Of a stretch of 64,000 nucleotides of DNA, positions 32,793 through 40,498 are shown one piece after another (within the stretch, counting starts at the first letter, position 1; each line of letters opens with the position of its first letter). The stretch is from assembly GCA_030374765.1 (NCBI GenBank), contig JARGXX010000113.1:496001-560000 (forward strand), read 5' to 3'. This DNA is from Agarophyton chilense. Its lineage: Eukaryota; Rhodophyta; Florideophyceae; Gracilariales; Gracilariaceae. Both the position numbers and the translations under genes were made by a program. The notes under the pieces were generated by a model. The model made no database searches and was not told the DNA's origin. It worked only from the letters and a program-made list of their open reading frames with translations.

Positions 32793-33159
32793 ACAGTACA
32801 GTTCTTTCTATGTGTGAAACAGAGTATGTTTTAGCATTTTCCGCCACAAAACAGCTGCTTTGGATTCAAACACTTTTATCTGAAATCTAAATGCTTTCAA
32901 ATCAAGCTACTAAACTACGCATTGACAATAACTCCGCTATCAGTGTGCCCAAAAACACTGCCTCGGCAAAGAAAAGAAAGTGTATCAACTTAAGTTTCCA
33001 TGAAATCCAACACGACATCAACAGGCACAATTTTGTACCAAAACACATTCCATCCTTGAAAATGATCGCCGACTTGATGAATAAACCCTTCAAACGCCAA
33101 GTCTTCCAAGTATTAACGAACAAAAATGCTAGCCACCGCACATACCGCCTCAAGGGGAG
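32793..33159 (+). pseudogene. Copia element E, fragment 4 (end of RNase H)
   Basis: The plus strand reads LSMCETEYVLAFSATKQLLW, then LRIDNNSAISVPKN and IADLMNKPF. These match the copia RNase H motifs S-T-E-A-E-Y, D-N-x-S-A-I and A-D-x-x-T-K. One in-frame TAA lies between the first two. It completes the element split by A, B and D. A short purine run AAGGGGAG (33152-33159) precedes TGTTATGTCTC, the likely start of the 3' LTR of E. Confidence 0.8.
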
Positions 33160-33319
33160 TGTTATGTCTCGTACGAAACCATAAGTCTTAGAGACGCAAT
33201 GTACGCTACTCAAAATCATATTTCATCTCCCTTACACATCGTACACATGTAAAATGAACTGCCGGCGACTTAACATCGCTAGAACCACGATGTTGAAGTA
33301 AAGTGAGGGAACCAGGGTT
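33160..33319 (+). mobile_element. Likely start of the 3' LTR of element E
   Basis: The sequence begins TGTTATGTC right after a polypurine tract, as expected for an LTR. The 5' LTR is not in the window, so the end is unknown. It may be cut off by relic G. Confidence 0.4.
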
Positions 33320-33870
33320 CTGACCATCGCACTTAGATGCATATTTCAATGTCAAACAGAACCAAAAATACGGACAAACTGGAATATTTTCTGGAATAAT
33401 ATACAAGACAAAGTTTGGAAACGCAACGACATACAACATAATAGAATAGTATATCCTGAAGCAGCAAAGAGTTTTATACTTGTCTCATGGAGCAATAATT
33501 CTGGCTATCACTGATGCCGATGATCACGGCTACAGATTGAAGATGGGTATGAGAGCAATTTCATCACATGATGGATTCAAACACATATTTCACATGGAAT
33601 CTAAAGGACTACTTGAAACTGTAACGACGTTACATTAGGGCAATGAATACCGTCTGAGACAAACAGTTTAATGAATAAGGTATTTTATTGAGTCAAAGGA
33701 GTTGGGCGGACTTAGATGGGTCCAAAGAAAAGCTAATATAGCAGATACACTCACGAAGAACAATCCATAGTCTCAAAAGCTTTTGAAATTAATAGCTCGG
33801 AGGGCAATGTTACAGCTTCCAATGCACAAATCGTTTGCATTAGATAATAAATATTGGACATGAGTTACTT
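33320..33870 (+). pseudogene. Copia relic G, same family as element D (RNase H end)
   Basis: The plus strand reads LDAYFNVKQNQKYGQTG, ATTYNII, QQRVLYLSHGAIILAITDAD, MESKGLLETVTTLH, EYRLRQTV and IADTLTKNNP. Each has a close partner in element D (SDASFN, YGQSG, VLYSSYGAEIIACTEADD, VDSKGLFETITTLH, DALTKYNP). Stops are scattered through it. It ends in a purine-rich AACTGGGGGGTA before TGTTAGAGATC at 33898, presumably its 3' LTR. Confidence 0.75.
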
Positions 33871-33897
33871 TAAAGGATTTGAAGCAACTGGGGGGTA

Positions 33898-34477
33898 TGT
33901 TAGAGATCAGGATAAGTAAGCTTGAATAACAAGGTTGTCGACCTTTTGAAACAGTGCTAGCAACACAAGAGACGAATCCAAAAGACACATCGACTAGACA
34001 TCTAATTACGAACGAAAAAGACATAAGTAGAACATATCCCCTCTCCGAAGATCATAAAAAGATAGAAGAGGGGAGCAGGCACTTGTCCTGAACCGCTGCC
34101 ATCGCCTGATTGCCTCGTCTGCATAAGACCTACGACTCCATGAACGATTCGCACGCAACTCGTTCAATACCTATTCTTATAGCCTAATGTAAAACTACAA
34201 ACGCGGTAGCAACTTGCCTTTTTCCTTAACCAGAGGTCTTCTTTCGTGTTTTGTGCCGTTCACTACAAGTTGATGATTTAGAAGCTGATTTGTATCATGA
34301 TCGGGTGATATTTTCTCGAACTTTGATTTACATTAATAGATCCTGAGAAGGATGGGTCAAACCTTTCCGACCTTACGAAAAAAGAGACAGCGGGAATGAG
34401 TCTCGTCAAAATCACGAGCAAGACCGCAGAACATGCATAAAGACTAGAGACGGAGTTTAACTTTTCATTTCAAAAGT
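33898..34477. other. Probable 3' LTR of relic G and 3' flank of the phosphate transporter
   Basis: An LTR-like start (TGTTAGAG) follows a purine tract. No second copy is present, so its end cannot be fixed. No gene is seen. Confidence 0.35.
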
Positions 34478-36412
34478 TTACAGACGACCAGAGCAGGCAA
34501 TACCTTCGAAGGCCTGAGCCTCGGAGTTGAACTGAAACAGTTCCTCACCCGGGCAATAGCTAAGGGGGCCATCACCACGGGTGAAGGCTTGTGGCGTGTA
34601 GATGAGGACGGCATAGATGGCGGCGGACATGAGTCCGGTGAGGAGCACAGTGAACACCCATCCAACGCAAATGAAGAAGAACTGCTTCCAGTTGACGGTG
34701 GAAGTCTTGAACTCAACAAGACCGACACCCACGGTGGCACCGACCTGGCAATGAGTGGTAGAAACTGGGATACCAACGCTGGAGGCGATGAGCACTGTGA
34801 TGGCGGCACCGATCTCAATAGAGAAACCACGCGACGGCGTGAGCTTGGTGAGCTTCACACCAATGGCGATAATGATACGATAACCCCACATGGCGAGACC
34901 GGCAACGATACCAGCACCACCGAGAGCGAGAATCCAAAGCGGCACGCTCTGTTTCTCGGACGCGTAACTGGCAGCGGCACCCGGACTGCAGGCGGTGTAG
35001 CAAGTGCCGTTGTCGACGAATTTGCCATCCTCATCGTACCTAGAGAACTCAGCGGACTTGGCATCAGAGGCTCCGCCTGACAAGAACGGGAAGGTGGTTT
35101 CGCAAGCGATGAACTCATCATCACCAAGCTTGCCACAGAAGGCGTCAAAGTCCGGAATACCGTCTTCCTCTTCGAACTCCTTCCCGTCAAGTTTCCCACC
35201 GGAGTAGACACCGTCCTTCTCAAACTCGTTCTTGTTAACCTTGGAAATGATACCGTTATTCTTATACAACTGGTAGATGGAAGCAAATGGAGCAATGGCG
35301 TTGGCAACGTCATTGCTACCATGGGCGAGGGCATCGAAAGCGGCGGTAAAGACCTGGACCCAGGAGAAAAGACGCTCGGTCTTCGGGTCAAATTTCTCGA
35401 CATTGTCGTGCATGCGAATGACGTCCTCGTCAAGCTCCTCTTCGACGTTAAGGTTGATACCGACCTTCTTGAGGGCACCTTCCACCTTTTTTTTCTTCTC
35501 GGCTTCAGCAACGGCGAGCTCAGGGTTCTCAGCGAGCTCCTTTTGGCGTGCATCCCATCTGTTAACGTATTTCTTGGCAAGCGGAACAATGGTGAAGAAG
35601 GAGACGAAGGCAACAACGGCACCAGCACCGAGAGCGATTCCGATCGCCGCTCCGAGAGAAAGCTTCTTGCTGATATTGAAACGCTTGTCACCCTTGAAGA
35701 TGATGAAGAAAATTGTGACGGAGAAGGTAATACCGTAGAAGAGCGGCATGAACAGGAGACCGGCCTTGAGGGGCTCCTTGCGGCGGAGGACAAGGGTACG
35801 GACGATCAAGAACATGATGATAGCGAGAATGGCTGAAAGCACAGGGGAGATGATCCAGGAGAGGATGACACCAACGAGACCATTGAGCTTGCCGAAGCCA
35901 GAACCGTCTGAGATCCAGACGACAGCCTCGCCACCACGGAAAGCGAGACCAACTCCAACGAGGGAGCCAATTATGGAATGGGTGGTGGAGACCGGGAGAG
36001 AAAAGTAGGTGGCGGCAACCAACCAGGTCGTGGCAGTGATGAGGGCAACCAGGAAACCAGTCATGAGAAGCTCCGGGCCGTTGGAAGTACCGCCAGAGTC
36101 GAGAGGGTTGAAAACATCAGCCTTGATAATCTTCTTGCGGACGGTATCAGTGACACCGCCACCGAGCAAAAGAGCACCAAGGAATTCCATCACGGCGGCA
36201 ATAACGCAAGCCCACTTCAGGTCCAAAGAACCGGCACCGACAGAGGTAGCGAAGGCATTGGCTACATCATTTGCACCAATGCCCCAGGCCATTAAAAAGG
36301 CGAGAATGCCACCAACGATCACAATCCATAGGTACTTTTGGACGGAGTCAATAACAACACCATCAGCGACCTTGTACATATCGAGCAGAGGCCAGTTGAA
36401 ACCGTCAGCCAT
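34478..36412 (-). CDS. Na+/phosphate symporter, PiT (SLC20/PHO89) family
   Basis: An intact single-exon frame of 644 residues starts at ATG 36412 (MADGFNWPLL). The family moves inorganic phosphate with Na+ across the plasma membrane. Both halves of the inverted PiT repeat are present: GANDVANAF at residues 46-54 and HGSNDVANAIAPF near 365, and VSTTHSIIGSLVG near 150 and VSTTHCQVGATVG near 552. About a dozen hydrophobic segments fit the fold. The central hydrophilic loop (about 270-350) is charged. An insertion at about 375-465 between the second signature and the next membrane segment is rich in Asp and Cys. The length fits fungal and algal PHO89 proteins. It is probably induced by phosphate shortage, but no regulatory site was identified. 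Confidence 0.95.
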   Translation of the reverse strand: MADGFNWPLLDMYKVADGVVIDSVQKYLWIVIVGGILAFLMAWGIGANDVANAFATSVGAGSLDLKWACVIAAVMEFLGALLLGGGVTDTVRKKIIKADVFNPLDSGGTSNGPELLMTGFLVALITATTWLVAATYFSLPVSTTHSIIGSLVGVGLAFRGGEAVVWISDGSGFGKLNGLVGVILSWIISPVLSAILAIIMFLIVRTLVLRRKEPLKAGLLFMPLFYGITFSVTIFFIIFKGDKRFNISKKLSLGAAIGIALGAGAVVAFVSFFTIVPLAKKYVNRWDARQKELAENPELAVAEAEKKKKVEGALKKVGINLNVEEELDEDVIRMHDNVEKFDPKTERLFSWVQVFTAAFDALAHGSNDVANAIAPFASIYQLYKNNGIISKVNKNEFEKDGVYSGGKLDGKEFEEEDGIPDFDAFCGKLGDDEFIACETTFPFLSGGASDAKSAEFSRYDEDGKFVDNGTCYTACSPGAAASYASEKQSVPLWILALGGAGIVAGLAMWGYRIIIAIGVKLTKLTPSRGFSIEIGAAITVLIASSVGIPVSTTHCQVGATVGVGLVEFKTSTVNWKQFFFICVGWVFTVLLTGLMSAAIYAVLIYTPQAFTRGDGPLSYCPGEELFQFNSEAQAFEGIACSGRL

Positions 36413-37286
36413 GATGAAGTGATGTCTCGAAGAGCTCGGCTATTCGGAATGTTTTAGTCGCTGTAGAAAACGGAACAACTCCATCGGAGAAAGCCTGAGA
36501 CGGCTTTATAAATTGTTTGTCAACCCCAGAAAGTCTTGATGCCAGCCTGAGATAAGGAATGAAATGGGAAATATACGAAGTGTAAAACGGGCCGGAGGGT
36601 TTTGCGTGGGTGATTAAGAGAATAAGATATCGGAGCGGGCCATTTTTATTCCTCTGTCCAGTCATGTTTCTGTTAGCATGATGTAGCCCTACTATCTCAA
36701 AGGTAGTAGGGACGAATAAGAAGCAGAGAATCTTTGTTTTGGGAGGCTTGAAGTTATTTGTCCGTAGAGTATTTCAGGTGGTTGCGGCATGCGTCATGGC
36801 AGAGTGTGCTTTCTTGTATCATAAATACGATTGTTTCATTCTTAATCTTGCCGAAACATGAGTGCTCAATTTTCTTGATTACTCATAGCTGCTTCACGTT
36901 GGACCAAGCTTAGCTCACACTGCACAGTTCAAAGTAGGGTATAACGTCCTTATTTACTCACAAAATGCGCTTGTATCGGGTCAAGTTCGGTTTCCAATCG
37001 ACGAATGAGGTGCTTCGTAGTTCTTCATTGTATCCAGCCGATAATGCACTCTGGAGATTCTGCAGTACAGATTCGAATACGCAGACCTGTTTCCGAATAA
37101 ACCTTGTTAAGTGCTGAATCGGTCCTAGACATTTGTTGCTTCAGTGAGTGATGTAGAAGTGAACTCAGAGCAATCTTGCATTCTTTCGAGAATTGCATCC
37201 CGTTCCCTAATCGACAAATGGGTATTTTACATTGTTACATATACTATGAGAATTCCATCAGTGTTATAATTGTGCGCCCCCAAGTA
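36413..37286. other. Intergenic region upstream of the phosphate transporter
   Basis: About 870 bp hold no convincing gene. It should contain the promoter of the transporter (reading left) and the 3' end of the phosphatase-like gene. I see no repeat shared with the elements. Confidence 0.6.
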
Positions 37287-38303
37287 TCAAACAGAAAAGG
37301 AACTCGATATACAAGAAACGGTTACATCATCTAAATGCGGGCTGGGCGGAAAAGGGAAGGGAAGATAGGGTTGGGAATTGGTGGCGGTGGCGAAGTTTGC
37401 AGCTATTATTGCAAGATAGTACGAGATGAACTGTACGTCATCGTACCGCCAACTTCCCAGACAGGTGGCATTGGCGATTGCGAGCGTGGAATCTTCTGCA
37501 TTCGGAACCGGACGCACGAACGCAAGAATCTGATCCTCGCTAACGTTAGAGAAAAATCCATCTGTACCGGCGATGAACAAGTCATTGTCCTGCAGTGAGA
37601 AATAGTCAACATGTATAGTAGAAGTACTGATCGTATCGCGATGCGGGCGTTTTCGCGCTGCCAATGAATCGGGAGTGAGCGGTGTGGGAGCAGATGACAT
37701 TGGAAAAAATGAAGTAGAAGCAGATGTGGTAGTTGGTGGGCTTGGATCGCAAGGCTCGTTTAACGCATGTTCAAGTGCTGGGCGTCCCAGGCGGTCGCCA
37801 TAGCTTCTGTATACAATGGCGTCATCTCGCACAACGACAAATCCACAAGAACCAACCCACGCAATATGCAAGAAATCGTAGGCTGTATCGACCAGCAAAG
37901 CGGAGAAGCCTGGGGGGCTTCCATATGCAGAAAGTGCGGCTGCCAAAATGGCACGAAGATCTGACTGTGGTTGATGCGGCCCGTACAGTCGGCTGCGCGA
38001 AAGGCGATGTTGTATGTATTCCAGCATGAGTCGGCCGTCATCTGAGGCTTCAGGGTAGTCCACCATGGCGAGGGAAGGGGACTCGCTCCTAGTAAAGGTA
38101 TGGTCATTGGGGGCAGATTCATCCAGCGGAATCGTATGAGACGCCAGCTCGATCATGAGAGGGTGATGCGGGGGGGCGTATAGAGATGGGCTGAATGAGT
38201 CAGGAGCACGGACAGAGCTGCAGACTGGAGTGTTGACATGGCGCACAGGTGGGCATCGATGGCGGGGAAAGGGCAAAAGCGATGTTAGAAATGCGGGAAG
38301 CAT
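37287..38303 (-). CDS. Divergent PTC7-like PP2C phosphatase
   Basis: A single frame ends at 37287; the first ATG is at 38303 (MLPAFLTSLLPF), giving 338 residues, and the frame is open further up. The C-terminal two thirds follow the PPTC7/PTC7 branch of PP2C: ALLVDTAYDFLHIAWVGSCG and FVVVRDDAIVYRSYGD, then DLFIAGTDGFFSNVSEDQIL with the catalytic TDG, and HLDDVTVSC with the metal-binding DD near the end. The usual first metal site G-x-x-D-G-x-G-G is not present; the position reads AMVDYPEASDDG. It may be a weak or pseudo-phosphatase, or the gene may have an unseen 5' exon. PTC7 proteins act in mitochondria. The Ser/Pro/His-rich N-terminus might be a targeting region, but this is only a guess. 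Confidence 0.7.
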   Translation of the reverse strand: MLPAFLTSLLPFPRHRCPPVRHVNTPVCSSVRAPDSFSPSLYAPPHHPLMIELASHTIPLDESAPNDHTFTRSESPSLAMVDYPEASDDGRLMLEYIQHRLSRSRLYGPHQPQSDLRAILAAALSAYGSPPGFSALLVDTAYDFLHIAWVGSCGFVVVRDDAIVYRSYGDRLGRPALEHALNEPCDPSPPTTTSASTSFFPMSSAPTPLTPDSLAARKRPHRDTISTSTIHVDYFSLQDNDLFIAGTDGFFSNVSEDQILAFVRPVPNAEDSTLAIANATCLGSWRYDDVQFISYYLAIIAANFATATNSQPYLPFPFPPSPHLDDVTVSCISSSFSV

Positions 38304-38676
38304 TATGAATTGGCAGGGCTGTGAGAACGCTGCGAAACCAAACGGAGGAGCAAGGTCGAGCGATGGGGAGCAATGCGAAAGAATCGGCCGTGGACAGCGG
38401 TGAAAGAGAAGAGCAAAGCAAGAAGGTTTTGTCTTGAAAAGACTTGGCAAGACTCCTCTAGGCTCTACAAGACTGGTCAGCTACCATCATCGCTACCCAT
38501 GATTCCACTGTGGCATTTGCAGAGGCGTTCATTGGCCACTGCAAAATCTGAGTTCGGGTGGAAAGCGCCATCCGATGTGGCTTTTTGGCGCCAGCCTGTC
38601 TTGAAATGCGTTATGCAAAGCGAAGGGTGTCTAACCATAAGTCTAGCTAAAGTTAGTATAGCCTACACAGTACCAT

Positions 38677-38928
38677 TGGTACAGTTTTAAGTTGAGCCTG
38701 GGACATGCTTTCGAAGTTCATACAGTGCGTGTGCAGTGGTGGGGACGATGTCAGCACAAACAAAAGTCAGCACCAAGGGTCTGCCGGGAGCTCCTCTGAG
38801 AGCTCCAAGGATATCGTAGGGGTTTTATATAGGGATACTAGGCGACCTCACGGACACTCAAGGTGACGTACTAGTTCGAGTTATCTGTACGTCATCGGCT
38901 GTTGTTGTACGTATTTCACAACAGTACA
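38677..38928. mobile_element. Solo LTR of the relic F copia family
   Basis: About 250 bp resemble the LTRs of relic F (43817-44056, 47520-47763): AAGTTGAG near the start, AAGTTCATA, CAGCACAA, CAAGGGTCTGCCGGGAG, GAGCTCCAAGGATATC, TATATAGGGATACTAGGCG, TGTACGTCATCGG and TTTCACA. No internal element sequence adjoins it. Direct repeats ACAGTACCAT (38667-38676 and 38926-38935) flank or overlap its ends. It lies in the divergent promoter region between the phosphatase-like gene and HAT1, ending about 170 bp before the HAT1 start codon. Confidence 0.8.
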
Positions 38929-39098
38929 GTACCATCCTAAGGTCAGTTGCTACTAGCTAGTCTTGCTACTCCCTCCGAATCTTACGAAGATAGGATTCGC
39001 GACTGCCTATTTCCCGCCAAATTGACATTCATCAGCAGCTGCACCGTCAATACCTGCCGACGTCGATCAGGCCCACGACCGACCCTCTCCGTCGCACG

Positions 39099-40358
39099 AT
39101 GGCTGGCGCCTTGCCACAATCGCCCGCGCGCAAACGCGTTCGCTTCAACGCGGCGACCGAGCCCGATACGCACAGGCCGAGCATACCGGCTCGCGAATGT
39201 GTGCAGTTGCGTTTCGTTCCTTCAGACACTTCGATACCATCATCGCCGCTCGATTCATACGATAGACACCTTACATTCGTGCCTTCCTTTTTGCATCAGA
39301 TCGTGCCGCACGAGAGCGTTTACGGATGGGATAGTATTCGTGTTGTGGTGTACGTGCATATGCCAACACTCGCAACATGGATCGATAGTGTTGGAGAACG
39401 ATCGGAGGCGGACCCTGGTGCAGAGACCACGGATGTGCCGGCGCTGCTTGCACCATTCATAAAGGACGGCTTGTGCGCATCGCGCTCGGCGTTCGAAGCT
39501 GTTATGAGTGCCGAGCCATCCTCGCTACCTTTTGGTAATCAGATAACTTCTTACAGTGCGGACGGAGCTCGCTTTGGCATCTTCAAGGAAAAGTTTTGGT
39601 TTCAGGATGAGTCTGGCGTGGCCGCTCCGAACACTACTCTGCTTGCTTTTCATCATAGAATGGCATTTCTCATGTTTGTTCACATTGACGATGCTTCGTT
39701 TATTGACGTGGAGGATGAACGCTGGGAATTATTTGCCATCGCACGTTTGGAGAACGATCGTCCAATTCAGTTCGTTGCTTACTCAACCGTGTACCCGTTC
39801 TCAGCATTGGCATCTGGAGATGGACCGATGCGTTTTGCTGAGCGAATTCGCATAAGCCAAGTGTTTGTTCAGCCCATGTTTCAGCGTAGCGGACATGGAT
39901 CAAGGCTGCTCAACGCCATCTATGACGACTCTCAAGATAGAAAAGCGTTACAAATCACCGTTGAGGATCCCAGTCCTGGCTTCCGTCTGTTGCGCGACGT
40001 CACAGACCTGCGGCGCGCATACGATGCACGAATTTTAGACGCTGATCTTCCCCTAGATTTGAGTGAGGAGAAAAACCTAGTGGTTAATTTGGGCGAAAAG
40101 TTACTGTTAACTCCTGGTCAGGCTCGGCGCTGTATTGAAGTCCATCAATTACGACATACGGATCGATCTGACGAAGAAGTGTATAAAAAGTATCGTCTGT
40201 GGGTGAAACGTCGATTGTTGAAAGCAAATATTGAAACGCTTGATCAATATGACAAGGATGAGCGAAAAGAGAAAATAGCTGAGATTTACGCTGACTTAGA
40301 GATGGAATACGACACAGCCATTCTTCGTATAAGGTATCGTTCCACCAAAAAGCGGTGA
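39099..40358 (+). CDS. HAT1: Histone acetyltransferase type B catalytic subunit HAT1
   Basis: An intact single-exon frame of 419 residues starts at ATG 39099 in a good context (CACGATGG). HAT1 acetylates Lys5 and Lys12 of newly made histone H4, with an RbAp46/48-type partner, before chromatin assembly. The N-terminal HAT1 domain covers about residues 30-190 (YGWDSIRVVVYVHMPTL, FGIFKEKFWFQ). The GNAT fold follows with the acetyl-CoA loop QVFVQPMFQRSGHGSRLL near 256-273 (Q/R-x-x-G-x-G) and the catalytic ITVEDPSPGFRLLRD near 285-300. The C-terminal part is helical and basic and ends in TKKR. It shares its upstream region with the phosphatase-like gene and a solo LTR, and converges with the nucleoporin gene 140 bp away. 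Confidence 0.95.
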   Translation: MAGALPQSPARKRVRFNAATEPDTHRPSIPARECVQLRFVPSDTSIPSSPLDSYDRHLTFVPSFLHQIVPHESVYGWDSIRVVVYVHMPTLATWIDSVGERSEADPGAETTDVPALLAPFIKDGLCASRSAFEAVMSAEPSSLPFGNQITSYSADGARFGIFKEKFWFQDESGVAAPNTTLLAFHHRMAFLMFVHIDDASFIDVEDERWELFAIARLENDRPIQFVAYSTVYPFSALASGDGPMRFAERIRISQVFVQPMFQRSGHGSRLLNAIYDDSQDRKALQITVEDPSPGFRLLRDVTDLRRAYDARILDADLPLDLSEEKNLVVNLGEKLLLTPGQARRCIEVHQLRHTDRSDEEVYKKYRLWVKRRLLKANIETLDQYDKDERKEKIAEIYADLEMEYDTAILRIRYRSTKKR

Positions 40359-40498
40359 TGCTCAATGCTGCATTTCTTTTCCATGCTGCGCATGTTTTTG
40401 CTACACAAGAGCAGATGTTAACATAGCCTGAAGATCCATGAACACACCATTATGATTCGTGAAGGACTTTCCGCAACGCCTTCGTACCATGGCAAACA

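Noticed and set aside
34589..35836. Long frames on the plus strand opposite the phosphate transporter
   Set aside because: They mirror the codon bias of the strongly conserved transporter gene and show no domain of their own.
38947..39462. Plus-strand frame of 171 codons upstream of and overlapping HAT1
   Set aside because: It is in another frame over the HAT1 N-terminus, has low-complexity Arg/Ser composition and no motif.
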